The position numbers and the translations under genes are program-made. 64,000 nucleotides of DNA, taken from NCBI GenBank assembly GCA_009663185.1, contig VJZX01000011.1, positions 1 to 64,000 on the forward strand. The letters are read 5' to 3'. The notes under the pieces are model-generated. The model had not been told where the DNA came from, did not search any database, and saw only the letters and a program-made list of their open reading frames with translations. Shown here piece after piece: positions 43,491 through 52,187 of the stretch. The stretch comes from Isoptericola halalbus (GTDB lineage Bacteria; Actinomycetota; Actinomycetes; Actinomycetales; Cellulomonadaceae). How positions within the stretch are numbered: the first letter of the stretch is position 1; the number at the start of each line of letters is the position of its first letter.

Positions 43491-45692
43491 TCATCTGCAC
43501 ACCTCGACGTGGATGAGGGCGGCCTGGTCCGGGTGGAGTGCCGGAAGCTGGACACCGACGTCCCGCAGGACGGCACCGGTCAGGTGGACGCCGTCGCGCC
43601 ACCAGGCCGGGTGGACGCCGGGGTCGAACGGCTGGGCCAGCTCAGGGGGCCCGCTGGGCCGCACGTGGTAGGTGGAGGTCGGATCGAGACCGGGGAGGCG
43701 CGCCCGACCAGGTGGCCACGTGACGTGGCGCTCGCGCACCGTGACCGCGTAGAGCGCCTCGTCGGCGCCCGGACGCACCGCACCGTGCAGCCAGAGGTCG
43801 CCGCCCTCGAGGTCGCGCCGAACGACGCGGCCTGCGTGCACCAGGTCGCGGTGCTCCCGGTAGAAGGCCACCCATGCCGCGAGCTCGGCCCGCTCGGCAG
43901 GCGAGGCTTCCCTCAGGTCCCACTCGATACCGAAGTGGCCGAACAGCGCGGTCGCCGCGCGGAACGACAGATCCAGACGACGGCCCGTCGTGTGAGCACG
44001 GTCTGCGCCGACATGGCTGCCGACCAGCTCGGGCGGCAGGAGCTGCGCGGTCCAGCGCTGGATCTGCTGTCGCTCTCGGGCGTCGATGCAGTCGGACGCC
44101 CACACCCGGTCCGTGCGCTCGAGGATCCCGAGATCGACGCGCGCGCCGCCGGAGGAGCAGGACTCGATCTCGAGCTGCGGGCAGGCGGCCAGGATCTCGT
44201 CGATGAGCGCATAGGTGCGCAGGGTCTGCTCGTGAACCCCGGGGCGACCCGTTCGCGTGGAACCGGCGTCCACGAGGTCACGGTTGTGGTCCCACTTGAT
44301 GAAGTCGATCCCGTACTCACGCACCAGCCCGACGATGCTGTCGCGCACGTGCGCGTACGCACCAGGATGACTGAGGTCGAGCACCTGCTGGTGCCGTGCC
44401 TCGACCGGCATGCGACCAGGCACCTGAAGAACCCACTCAGGGTTTGCGCGCGCGACGGCGGAGTCCAGGTTGACCATCTCGGGCTCGAACCACAGGCCGA
44501 ACTGCATCCCGAGCTCACGAACCCGCGCGACGAGCTTGTGCAGCCTGCCGTCGCCCCACACGTCGTCGGAGACGTGCCAGTCCCCCAGTCCTGCCCGGTC
44601 GTTCCGGCGTCCGCCGAACCATCCGTCGTCGAGCACGAAGCGCTCGACCCCGACGTCGGCGGCCAGGGTCGCGAGGTCGCAGAGCGCGTCGAGCTCGTGA
44701 TCGAAGTAGACGGCCTCCCAGACGTTCATGACGACCGGGCGAGGTGACGTGGGATGCCCAGGCCGCGAACGCAGGTACTCGTGGAACCTGCCCGCCAGGG
44801 CGTCGAGCCCGGCTCCGTGCGCGGCGTACAGCCACGGTCCCTCATAGCGCTCGCCCTCGGCGAGGACGACCTCACCGGGCAGCAACAGCTCGCCACCGAG
44901 CAGCAGCCGCTCCCCGGAGTAGGCCCGCTCGGCGGACATGCGATGGTTGCCGCTGAACGCGACGTGCACACCCCATGCCTCGCCGCGGTCGAAGTCGAGC
45001 CCGCGCTCCCCCGCGACGAGCACGGTGGCGGCGTCAGCACCGGTGCGGCCGCGACGCCCCTCGCGCACGTGCCCGCCGACGACGAACGGCCGCGTCTGCG
45101 GAACCCGCTCCTTCGCCCACCGACCCGCCAGGTCAAGGAGCTCGTCGGCATACGTCGGAACAGGCAGGGCGAGCTGGAGCCACTCGAGGACGTAGCTCTC
45201 GGAACCCACGTTGGTCAGACCCGCGCGCATGCGCAGCAGGCCCGAAGGCAGAAGCTGCATGACGATGGTGAGCTCGAGCTCGGCGATGCGGTCCTCGGCG
45301 CGGACCACGACGGCCCCGCCGGCTCCGTCGACGGCGTTCACGTCGACCGACACGGGGACGAAGCGCGGTGACCATGCTGCCCCTTGCCGGTGACCGGACA
45401 GGCCCGGCGTGCCCGTCCAGCCGGTCCACGACTCGGGCAGTACGGACACCGCGACCCCGGCGTCGACTCCGTTGGTGGCCAGCGCCGGCCGCGACGAAAG
45501 CTCGAGGTCGAGCAGCACCGCCTCGCTCGAAGGCCCGGGATCGGCGCCCCAGTGCAGGACCCGCGGGAGCGAGTCAGCCGGGAGTGCGAGGACGAGCGCG
45601 ACGCCCGAGGCGGACAGCCGCGCAACCGAGGGCCAGGCGGCCAGTGCCTCGCGGCCGCTGGTCTCAGCCATCGCCATCGGTGTGCTCGCCAC
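43491..45692 (-). CDS. Alpha-galactosidase, GH36
   Basis: A 733-residue cytosolic (no signal peptide) alpha-galactosidase. It has an N-terminal beta-supersandwich (about 1-330), then a TIM barrel with MNVWEAVYFDH, RFVLDDGWFGGRRND and the nucleophile Asp in FIKWDHNRDL (about 467), acid/base Asp in WASDCIDARER (about 533), and a C-terminal beta domain. These are GH36 signatures. The start is GTG 45692; in-frame ATGs follow at about 45677 and 45671, and the choice is uncertain. Promoter and two LacI-type operators lie immediately upstream. Confidence 0.92.
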   Translation of the reverse strand: MASTPMAMAETSGREALAAWPSVARLSASGVALVLALPADSLPRVLHWGADPGPSSEAVLLDLELSSRPALATNGVDAGVAVSVLPESWTGWTGTPGLSGHRQGAAWSPRFVPVSVDVNAVDGAGGAVVVRAEDRIAELELTIVMQLLPSGLLRMRAGLTNVGSESYVLEWLQLALPVPTYADELLDLAGRWAKERVPQTRPFVVGGHVREGRRGRTGADAATVLVAGERGLDFDRGEAWGVHVAFSGNHRMSAERAYSGERLLLGGELLLPGEVVLAEGERYEGPWLYAAHGAGLDALAGRFHEYLRSRPGHPTSPRPVVMNVWEAVYFDHELDALCDLATLAADVGVERFVLDDGWFGGRRNDRAGLGDWHVSDDVWGDGRLHKLVARVRELGMQFGLWFEPEMVNLDSAVARANPEWVLQVPGRMPVEARHQQVLDLSHPGAYAHVRDSIVGLVREYGIDFIKWDHNRDLVDAGSTRTGRPGVHEQTLRTYALIDEILAACPQLEIESCSSGGARVDLGILERTDRVWASDCIDARERQQIQRWTAQLLPPELVGSHVGADRAHTTGRRLDLSFRAATALFGHFGIEWDLREASPAERAELAAWVAFYREHRDLVHAGRVVRRDLEGGDLWLHGAVRPGADEALYAVTVRERHVTWPPGRARLPGLDPTSTYHVRPSGPPELAQPFDPGVHPAWWRDGVHLTGAVLRDVGVQLPALHPDQAALIHVEVCR

Positions 45693-45730
45693 AGCTCGTT
45701 CCCATCCTCGGTCCCGCTCCGGCGCGGGTT

Positions 45731-45788
45731 CTGCAAACGTTGGTCAGAACGTACCGGCAGGGCGGCGCACTCTGCAAACGTTGGTCAG
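45731..45788 (-). promoter_or_regulatory. Twin LacI-type operators embedded in the galactosidase promoter
   Basis: The same 17-bp sequence CTGCAAACGTTGGTCAG occurs at 45731-45747 and 45772-45788, 41 bp apart. On the coding strand the distal copy supplies TTGCAG as a -35 (45777-45772), then an 18-bp spacer and TACGTT as -10 (45753-45748); the proximal copy covers the start site. CAAACGTTGG is a LacI-family half-palindrome pair around a central CG. The divergent or upstream LacI regulator is the obvious ligand. Confidence 0.85.
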
Positions 45789-45850
45789 GATCGTGCCGAG
45801 CAGCGCGTCTGGCGGCGCTGGACGGAGCGCGGGGCGAGCCGACGGGCCGG

Positions 45851-46864
45851 TCAGCCGCGTCTCGGCGACCCGGTGCTCGCGCGTCGCACCAGGGAAGGGA
45901 TCGCGGACGAGTCGGCCGGGCGCGCACCCGTCTCGATCCAGTCGACGAGCAGGCCGAAGGTCCGTCGGCCCAGGTCGGTGAAGTCCTGGGCGACCGTGCT
46001 CAGCGGCGGGAGCCACATCTCGGCGAAGGGCTGGTCGTCGAACCCCATCACGCTCACGTCCTGCGGGACTCGGCACCCTGCCTCGGCCAGGGCACGCATG
46101 ACGCCGATCGCCAGCTCGTCGTTTCCGCAGAGCACGGCGGTGACCTCGGGGTCCGCCGCGAGCAGCCGCCCGGCCTCGTAGCCGGAGGCCGGGTCGTACC
46201 CGGCCTGGACGACGCGCGGGACGGGGGCGCTCGCCTCGCGGAGCGCCTTCCGCCAGCCCCGGCTGCGTCCGCTGCGCATCCGGGTGGCCGGGATGGCCAC
46301 GTGATGCACCGTGCGGTGGCCCAGCGAGAGCAGGTACTCGGTGGCGGAACGCCCCCCGCTCTCGTCGTCGAGGAAGGCGTGGGGCCGCCGGCCCGTGCGC
46401 CGGGGGGCGCCCGCCGCCGCGACGACGGGAACGGTGTCGGGAAGCGCCTCGAGGGTGGCGACGCCCACGGTGTCGAACTCGATGACGACCGCGCCGGCGA
46501 GGGGCTGGGACAGCACCATGTCGACCGAACGAGCCACCTGGTCACCGGACTCGACCACCGTGATCGTCACGACATAGCCGGCCGACCGCGCGGCCTCCTC
46601 GATCCCCTGCAGGGTCGCCGCGTACCCGTACCGCAGCGTGTTGCGCGCAAGCACGGCCACCGTCGACCGACGGCCGCTGACCAAGGTCTGCGCCGCGGCG
46701 TTCGGCCGGTACCCCAGCTCCTCGACCGCCGTCATGACGCGGGCGCGAAGGCGCGGGCTGACGGGCGTCCTCCCCGTGAGAACCCGCGAGACGGTGGACA
46801 CGCTGACCCCGGCCTGTCGCGCGACGTCGCCGAGGACGGGCGGTTGGTGTCCCGGGTTCCTCAC
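45851..46864 (-). CDS. LacI-family transcriptional regulator
   Basis: A 337-residue repressor. The HTH (about 8-30) reads LGDVARQAGVSVSTVSRVLTG with the hinge helix YRPNAAAQTLVSG; the ligand domain is periplasmic-binding-protein-like. It lies upstream of the GH36 gene on the same strand with the operators between them, so it likely represses the galactosidase/GH operon in the absence of a galactoside. GTG 46864 has TACCCT (46876-46871) 6 nt upstream, so it is leaderless. Confidence 0.92.
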   Translation of the reverse strand: MRNPGHQPPVLGDVARQAGVSVSTVSRVLTGRTPVSPRLRARVMTAVEELGYRPNAAAQTLVSGRRSTVAVLARNTLRYGYAATLQGIEEAARSAGYVVTITVVESGDQVARSVDMVLSQPLAGAVVIEFDTVGVATLEALPDTVPVVAAAGAPRRTGRRPHAFLDDESGGRSATEYLLSLGHRTVHHVAIPATRMRSGRSRGWRKALREASAPVPRVVQAGYDPASGYEAGRLLAADPEVTAVLCGNDELAIGVMRALAEAGCRVPQDVSVMGFDDQPFAEMWLPPLSTVAQDFTDLGRRTFGLLVDWIETGARPADSSAIPSLVRRASTGSPRRG

Positions 46865-46947
46865 GGGGGCAGGGTAACCGCCTACCCGGGTGCACCGTCG
46901 CCGCCAGGCCCTTCGGCTCCTGGCCGGGCCGCGCCGCACGGCAAGCC

Positions 46948-47060
46948 TCAAGAACATCAGGGCGATCTTGAGCAGCCCTCAAGGTTCTTCGGCCGGGCGC
47001 TGAGGTCTGGGCCGCAGGCTCAGTACAAGCACTCCAGAAGCTCTCGAAAGGACCACCGCG
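46948..47060 (+). promoter_or_regulatory. SipW-locus promoter-leader, copy B (in front of fusion gene)
   Basis: One TCAAGAAC (46948-46955), then the perfect inverted CTTGAG-cagcc-CTCAAG, GGTTCTTCGG, GCGCTGAGGTCTGGGCC and GAAAGGA before ATG 47061. From the CTTGAG core through the Shine-Dalgarno it is clearly homologous to copy A. Confidence 0.78.
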
Positions 47061-47561
47061 ATGCACTCCATCCGAGCTTTCTGGATGCCTAGCCTCACGG
47101 TCGCGGGCCTCGCCCCCAGACCCGCGACCGTGGAACCCGAGCCGGGCTCCGGCGGCGACCGAAGGGCCGCTCCGGCCGGTGTCCTCGACGTGCGAGTGCT
47201 CGAGGAGCTCGCCGACGACCTCGGCCACCTCGCCGCCCGTCGGCTCGTCAGGGAGTTCAGCCATGCACTCGAGCAGCGGCTCGGGCGCCTCGCCGCCGCG
47301 GTCTCCGACCGCAGTGCGTGGGCCACGTACGACACGGCCGCAGAACTGGCCGCCGCGAGCGCCGTGATCGGCGCGGTGCCGCTGGCCCGGGCGGCCTGGG
47401 CCGTGACCACGGACGTCGTGCGCCATCGCACGCTGCCCTCGACCGAGACGCTGCGGCGTCTCGAGCGCCTGGCCCGGGACACCGAGGCCGCGCTCGCCCG
47501 TCAGGCACAGGGACGACGAAGCTCGCCGGCCTGGCACCGACCGGCGGCAGGCGACCGGTAG
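47061..47561 (+). CDS. Deletion-fusion gene: leader + fragment of exported protein + HPt-like domain
   Basis: A 166-residue ORF. Residues 9-23 (MPSLTVAGLAPRPAT) match an internal piece of the 482-residue exported protein at 37277, and residues about 41-155 match the HPt-like protein at 39330 over its length. The exported-protein signal and the SipW gene are missing between them, so this looks like an internally deleted copy of the 36.6-39.7 kb locus that kept an open frame. As in the paralog, the expected phospho-His (position 94) is Ala and the Lys is Ala. Whether it is expressed is unknown; promoter, Shine-Dalgarno and frame are intact. Confidence 0.65.
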   Translation: MHSIRAFWMPSLTVAGLAPRPATVEPEPGSGGDRRAAPAGVLDVRVLEELADDLGHLAARRLVREFSHALEQRLGRLAAAVSDRSAWATYDTAAELAAASAVIGAVPLARAAWAVTTDVVRHRTLPSTETLRRLERLARDTEAALARQAQGRRSSPAWHRPAAGDR

Positions 47562-47668
47562 CACAGTCCCACCCAGGCCGCTCCCAGTTACCGCCCGGCT
47601 GTACGCGCCGTGAGCTTCGTCGCTTCTTTGGTAGGTTGCGACCCGACGACGCTCGAGGGGGTTCGGCC

Positions 47669-48784
47669 GTGGGTGCTCTTGGTACTGCGAGAAGGATGCT
47701 CTCGGCCCTCGTGCCGGCCGTGGTCACGGCCATGGTGACGACCTGCGTCCCGGCTTCGGCGCTGGGGCCTACGCAGGGTGCCGCGGCCGACAGCACGCCC
47801 CCGACGTTCACCTCGGCGACCGTCCCGGCTGCGGCCATGAAGGCGATCGACGGACAGCGGACGGTGACGTTCACCTACCACGCGACCGACACAGACAGCG
47901 GCGTCGCCACCTACGACGTCCGTTACCGTCTGATCCCGCGCGACGGCGTCGCCGGCGAGTGGACGTCGCCCGCGTCGATGCGGTCGACGATCGCCGCGAG
48001 CCAGGGCGTCATCGTGCTCAAGAGCACCACCGTCTGCTTCCAGGCCCGTGCCCGCGACCACGCCGGGAACGTCAGCGCATGGACGACCTCACGCTGCACG
48101 TACGTGGACGGGACACGGCCGACGATCCGGTTCACGGATGTCCCCCAGCGGTTCCTGCCGCGCAAGCTCGCGACCGCGACCATCACCGAGACGGAGGTCC
48201 ACCGACGTCCGGCCGTGTCGTACGCCGGGTCCGACGACCGCCGCGTCGTGCGCTACGAGGTCCGGATGCGCGAGTACGTCGGGTACCGGCCCACGGCCGT
48301 GTACCGCACGGGATGGAGCACGAGCGAGGGGTCCACCCGACGCACGACGTTCCGCCCCTACCTGGGCGCCGGACGAACGGTCTGCACCCAGGTCCGCGCG
48401 GTCGACGCCGTCGGGCATCGCAGCACGTGGACGAAGCGGCCCTGCACATCTCTGCCGTTCGCCGGCTCCGCGCTGCTCGGCGACCAGTCGAAGGCCGCGG
48501 TCGAGCATCAGCGCACGTCGCTGTGGCCCGGGTCGAGCGCGAGGACGTTCGGCACCGTCCGAGGGGGCGCCGTACGCGTCGGGTACGTCGCTTCCCCGTC
48601 AGCCGGGTCCTTCGACGTGTTCGTAGGGGGCCGCAAGATCGGGCACGTCGACGCCCGGGCGCGTACGTGGCAGGTCAGGCACACGACCTTCCGCACGTCG
48701 ACGCCGTTCGCCGGCGTCCGCCTGAAGTTCCGCGGGACCTCCGGGTACAGCGAGATCCACGACTTCCTCATCCTGCGGGGCTGA
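47669..48784 (+). CDS. Secreted Ig/fibronectin-like protein of unknown function
   Basis: A 371-residue protein. A signal peptide ends near VPASA-LG (about 32). Two consecutive beta-sandwich units (about 45-140 and 145-255) have the pattern DTDSGVATYDVRYR and SDDRRVVRYEVRMR, CFQARARDHAGNVSAW and CTQVRAVDAVGHRSTW, typical of fibronectin III-like modules. The C-terminal 110 residues form another beta domain. There is no anchor, so it is probably released. The start is GTG 47669 with GAGGGG 8 nt upstream; TAGGTT near 47630 is a possible -10. The 107-bp gap before it shows nothing else. Confidence 0.75.
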   Translation: MGALGTARRMLSALVPAVVTAMVTTCVPASALGPTQGAAADSTPPTFTSATVPAAAMKAIDGQRTVTFTYHATDTDSGVATYDVRYRLIPRDGVAGEWTSPASMRSTIAASQGVIVLKSTTVCFQARARDHAGNVSAWTTSRCTYVDGTRPTIRFTDVPQRFLPRKLATATITETEVHRRPAVSYAGSDDRRVVRYEVRMREYVGYRPTAVYRTGWSTSEGSTRRTTFRPYLGAGRTVCTQVRAVDAVGHRSTWTKRPCTSLPFAGSALLGDQSKAAVEHQRTSLWPGSSARTFGTVRGGAVRVGYVASPSAGSFDVFVGGRKIGHVDARARTWQVRHTTFRTSTPFAGVRLKFRGTSGYSEIHDFLILRG

Positions 48785-48817
48785 AGCGACACACACCGGG
48801 CACGAGACCCCGTCGCC

Positions 48818-48845
48818 TTGACTTGGTACCCCTAGGGGGTATGGT
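48818..48845 (+). promoter_or_regulatory. csoR promoter with CsoR operator between -35 and -10
   Basis: TTGACT (48818-48823), a 16-bp spacer and TATGGT (48840-48845), 6 nt before the csoR ATG. The spacer is filled by the palindrome TACCCCTAGGGGGTA (48827-48841), which is a CsoR-type operator and runs into the -10. Bound repressor would block RNA polymerase directly, giving copper autoregulation of the operon. Confidence 0.88.
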
Positions 48846-48851
48846 GGACGC

Positions 48852-49184
48852 ATGAGCGAGACCACCGCACCCACCGCCGTCGAGCACGAGTCGCACGACG
48901 GCCCGCACGGCTACGCCTCCGACAAGGAGGGCTACCTCAAGCGGATGCGCCGCATCGAGGGCCAGGTGCGGGGCATCGCGCGCATGATCGACGAGGACGT
49001 GTACTGCATCGACGTCCTGACGCAGGTGTCCGCCGTCACCAAGGCGCTGCAGGCGGTCAGCCTCGCGCTCGTCGAGGACCACCTCGGGCACTGCGTCGTC
49101 GACGCCGCCCGGACGTCGCCCGACGAGGGCGCCGCGAAGGTCCGTGAGGCCGCCGACGCCATCGGCCGCCTCGTTCGCAGCTGA
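48852..49184 (+). CDS. csoR: Copper-sensing repressor CsoR
   Basis: A 110-residue all-helical repressor of the CsoR/DUF156 family. Cu(I) ligands Cys52, His77 and Cys81 have the same spacing as in the M. tuberculosis protein. A His/Glu-rich N-terminal extension (about 1-25) may add metal binding. It is the first gene of csoR-copZ-copA with a self-operator; Cu(I) binding releases DNA. Transcription is leaderless by promoter position. The stop codon falls in a short tandem repeat. Confidence 0.95.
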   Translation: MSETTAPTAVEHESHDGPHGYASDKEGYLKRMRRIEGQVRGIARMIDEDVYCIDVLTQVSAVTKALQAVSLALVEDHLGHCVVDAARTSPDEGAAKVREAADAIGRLVRS

Positions 49185-49232
49185 ACCCACTCCGCGCAAG
49201 CTGAACACACCCCGCGCAGGTGAACCCACTCC
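49181..49232 (+). repeat. 20-bp tandem repeat between csoR and copZ
   Basis: About 2.6 units of a 20-bp repeat (CTGAACCCACTCCGCGCAAG, then CTGAACACACCCCGCGCAGG, then TGAACCCACTCC). The first unit includes the csoR stop codon and the last leads into the copZ Shine-Dalgarno. It may be a slippage tract that sets intercistronic spacing. Confidence 0.7.
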
Positions 49233-49249
49233 AAGGGAGAGAACCACCC

Positions 49250-49558
49250 ATGACCACCGTCACCGCGCTGTCCGTCTCCGGCATGCACTGCAACCACTGC
49301 GCCTCCTCCGTCACGCGCGAGCTGAAGACCGTGAGCGGGGTCGAGGAAGTCATCGTCGAGCTGCACGCGAACGAGACGTCGTCCGTCCGGGTCGTGTCCG
49401 ACGAGCCGCTGCCCGAGGATGCTCTGCGCGAGGCGATCGACGAGGCCGGCTACGACGTCGTCGGCGTCGCGGTTCTCGAGGACGCCGTCGCGGCCGAGTA
49501 CGCCCAGCAGGCGCCCGCGCGCCAGGCGTCGCGCACGCTGCCGATCGTCTCCGGCTGA
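49250..49558 (+). CDS. copZ: Copper chaperone CopZ-like HMA protein
   Basis: A 102-residue protein with one heavy-metal-associated domain (about 1-70): the Cu(I) site GMHCNHC uses Cys14 and Cys17. A 30-residue C-terminal tail of no clear role follows, longer than the usual 70-residue chaperone. It would deliver Cu(I) to the ATPase encoded 8 bp downstream. AAGGGAGAG precedes the ATG. Confidence 0.92.
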   Translation: MTTVTALSVSGMHCNHCASSVTRELKTVSGVEEVIVELHANETSSVRVVSDEPLPEDALREAIDEAGYDVVGVAVLEDAVAAEYAQQAPARQASRTLPIVSG

Positions 49559-49566
49559 CCTACCGG

Positions 49567-52095
49567 ATGTCCACGCACACCGATCACGCTCCCGGCACCG
49601 CGCCCGAGACGGCCCCTGCCGTCCCGCTGCGCGAGGTCGAGCTCGCCGTCACCGGGATGACCTGCGCGTCGTGCGTCGCGCGGGTCGAGCGCAAGCTGAC
49701 GAAGGTCCCGGGCGTCGACGCGACGGTCAACCTGCCGCTCGAGAGCGCGCACGTCGTGCTCACGCAGCAGGTGTCGGACGACGAGCTCGTCAAGGCGGTC
49801 GAGGCCGCGGGGTACGAGGCCCGGGTGACCGGCTCGCGCTCGGTGGCCCCGGACGCGGTGGACGAGCAGGACGGGCACGAAGCCGGCCACGAGGAGGCCG
49901 GGGAGCACGCCGGTCCCGTCGAGTACCGCGGCACCGACCTCCTGCGCCGCCTCCGCGTCTCGGCGGTGCTCACCGTCCCGGTGCTGGCCCTGTCGATGAT
50001 CCCCGCGCTGCAGCTCACCGGCTGGCAGTGGATCGTTGCGGCGCTCGCGCTCCCCGTCGTCACGTGGGGCGCCTGGCCGTTCCACGTCGCGGCGGTGCGC
50101 GCGGCGCGCCACGGGGCCTCGACCATGGACACCCTGGTGTCGGTAGGCGTGACGGCGGCGACCCTGTGGTCGCTGTGGGCGCTGCTCCTTGGCGGCGCCG
50201 GTGAGCTCGGCATGCGCATGGAGGCCACGCTGCTCCCGAGCCGGGAGCACACGGGCATGCCCGAGCTCTACTTCGAGGTTGCGGCCGTCGTCACCACGTT
50301 CCTGCTGGCCGGCCGCTATGCCGAGCACCGCTCCAAGCGGCGCGCGGGCGACGCCCTGCGCTCGCTGCTCGAGCTCGGGGCGAAGGATGCCGAGCGGGTC
50401 ACGCTCGGGTCGGACGGCCGCCCGGCGGTCGGGCCCGGCGGCGGGTGGGTCACCGAGCGTGTGCCCGTCGCGGTGCTGCACACGGGCGACGCGTTCACCG
50501 TCCGGCCGGGCGAGAAGGTCGCGACCGACGGCGTCGTGCTCTCCGGGACCTCCGCCGTCGACACTTCGCTGCTCACGGGTGAGCCCGTGCCCGTCGACGT
50601 GGGCCCGGGTGACGCCGTCACGGGCGCGACGGTCAACACCTCGGGCCACCTGCTCGTGCAGGCCACGCGCGTGGGCTCGAAGACGACGCTTGCTCAGATC
50701 AGCCGGCTCGTCGCGCAGGCGCAGACCGGCAAGGCGCCCGTGCAGCGCCTGGCGGACCGGATCTCGGCGGTGTTCGTGCCGGTCGCGTTCGGGATCGCGG
50801 TGCTGACGCTCGCCGGGTGGCTCCTGGCCGGGGCGAGCCCGCAGTTCGCCTTCACGGCCGCGGTCGCGGTCCTCATCATCGCCTGCCCGTGCGCGCTCGG
50901 GCTCGCGACGCCCACGGCTCTGCTGGTCGGCACGGGCCGCGGCGCGCAGCTCGGCGTGCTCATCAAGGGCCCCGAGATCCTCGAGTCGACGCGCCGCATC
51001 GACACCGTGGTGCTCGACAAGACCGGCACCGTCACCGAGGGCCGCATGCGGCTCGAGCGCGTGACGCCCGCCGACGGCATCGACCCCGACGAGGCGCTCC
51101 GCTACGCCGGCGCCGTCGAGGCGATGAGCGAGCACCCAGTCGCGCAGGCGATCGCGTCCGCGGCCCGCGAGCTGTCAGACGCCGGTGACCCCAGAGCGTC
51201 ATCCCCTTCTGACAGCTCCACGGAGGAGTCGGAGGAGTCGGAGCAGGAGCAGGAGCAGGAGCAGGAGCGGGGGGCGCTGGAGGTCACGGGGTTCGTCGCG
51301 ACGCCGGGCGGCGGCGTCGAGGGCCTCGTGCGCGCCGCGCACTCCGGCCTCGGCACGGGTGGTGCCGGCACGGGCACGACGGCGGCGCTCGCGCTCAACG
51401 CGCGCCGGGTCGTCGTGGGGCGGCTCACCTGGCTCGACGGGAGCGACGTGCGTGTCCCGGACGAGGTGCGTGCTGCCGTCGAGAGGGCCGAGGAGTCCGG
51501 GGCGACGACCGTCGTCGTCGCGTGGGACGGCACCGCGCGCGCGGTGCTCGAGCTGCGCGACCCGGTCAAGGCGACGTCCGCGCAGGCGGTCGCCGAGCTG
51601 ATCGAGCTCGGGCTGCGGCCCGTGCTGCTCACCGGCGACTCTCAGGGTGCGGCGCGCGAGGCGGCGCGGCAGGTCGGGATCGCGCAGTCCGACGTCGTCG
51701 CGCGCGTGCTGCCGCAGGACAAGACGCGCGCCGTGGCCCGGCTCCAGGCGGAGGGCCGCGTGGTGGCGATGGTCGGCGACGGCGTGAACGACGCAGCGGC
51801 GCTCGCCACGGCCGACCTCGGCCTGGCGATGGGCACGGGCACGGACGTCGCGATCGAGGCGAGCGACATCACGCTCGTGCGCGGCGACCTGCGTGCCGCG
51901 CCGACGGCCGTGCGGCTGTCCCGCGCGACGCTGCGGGTCATCAAGCAGAACCTGTTCTGGGCGTTCGCGTACAACACCGCGGCGATCCCGCTCGCGGCGG
52001 CCGGGCTGCTCAACCCGATGATCGCGGGCGCGGCCATGGCCGCGTCGTCGGTCCTCGTGGTGAGCAACTCGCTGCGCCTGCGCCACGCCGGCTGA
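49567..52095 (+). CDS. copA: Copper-exporting P1B-type ATPase with inserted palindromic element
   Basis: An 842-residue Cu(I) exporter. One N-terminal HMA domain has GMTCASC (Cys33, Cys36), followed by eight predicted helices with the CPC motif near 440-442, the phosphorylated Asp in DKTGT (about 484), the HP motif in SEHPVAQAI, and [10 protein letters not shown]. Codons 535-551 are a 50-bp palindromic element in the nucleotide-binding domain, followed by a Glu/Ser/Gln tract ([15 protein letters not shown]) before ALEVTGF. In relatives this segment is only a few residues, so about 30 extra residues lie on a surface loop. The enzyme should still function, since all motifs are intact. Confidence 0.94.
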   Translation: MSTHTDHAPGTAPETAPAVPLREVELAVTGMTCASCVARVERKLTKVPGVDATVNLPLESAHVVLTQQVSDDELVKAVEAAGYEARVTGSRSVAPDAVDEQDGHEAGHEEAGEHAGPVEYRGTDLLRRLRVSAVLTVPVLALSMIPALQLTGWQWIVAALALPVVTWGAWPFHVAAVRAARHGASTMDTLVSVGVTAATLWSLWALLLGGAGELGMRMEATLLPSREHTGMPELYFEVAAVVTTFLLAGRYAEHRSKRRAGDALRSLLELGAKDAERVTLGSDGRPAVGPGGGWVTERVPVAVLHTGDAFTVRPGEKVATDGVVLSGTSAVDTSLLTGEPVPVDVGPGDAVTGATVNTSGHLLVQATRVGSKTTLAQISRLVAQAQTGKAPVQRLADRISAVFVPVAFGIAVLTLAGWLLAGASPQFAFTAAVAVLIIACPCALGLATPTALLVGTGRGAQLGVLIKGPEILESTRRIDTVVLDKTGTVTEGRMRLERVTPADGIDPDEALRYAGAVEAMSEHPVAQAIASAARELSDAGDPRASSPSDSSTEESEESEQEQEQEQERGALEVTGFVATPGGGVEGLVRAAHSGLGTGGAGTGTTAALALNARRVVVGRLTWLDGSDVRVPDEVRAAVERAEESGATTVVVAWDGTARAVLELRDPVKATSAQAVAELIELGLRPVLLTGDSQGAAREAARQVGIAQSDVVARVLPQDKTRAVARLQAEGRVVAMVGDGVNDAAALATADLGLAMGTGTDVAIEASDITLVRGDLRAAPTAVRLSRATLRVIKQNLFWAFAYNTAAIPLAAAGLLNPMIAGAAMAASSVLVVSNSLRLRHAG
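51169..51218 (+). repeat. In-frame palindromic element, copy in copA
   Basis: Exactly 50 bp with perfect 10-bp ends GAGCTGTCAG and CTGACAGCTC. It encodes [17 protein letters not shown] from codon 535. The first 23 bases equal the hemD copy; the centre differs (GACGC/GCGTC pairing instead of the hemD inner hairpin). It is followed by GAGGAGTCG and GAGCAG microrepeats. Confidence 0.92.
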
Positions 52096-52098
52096 CGT

Positions 52099-52156
52099 TG
52101 TGAGCGGAGTCTTGGCCCGGTCGGCGACCCCCGACCGGGCCAAGACTCCGCTCACA
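52099..52156. terminator. 26-bp perfect palindrome after copA
   Basis: A perfect 26-bp inverted repeat (52099-52124 and 52131-52156) with a 6-nt loop begins 4 bp after the copA stop. It ends the copper operon before the CPBP gene, whose own -10 is 20 bp further on. It is unusually long and fully paired for a terminator. Confidence 0.85.
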
Positions 52157-52187
52157 GCACCCGGGCCCGGCGCCCTACGCTGGGCGC

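Noticed and set aside
47061-47561. Calling the deletion-fusion gene a pseudogene
   Set aside because: Although rearranged, it keeps promoter, Shine-Dalgarno and a continuous frame with a conserved C-terminal domain, so it is listed as a gene.
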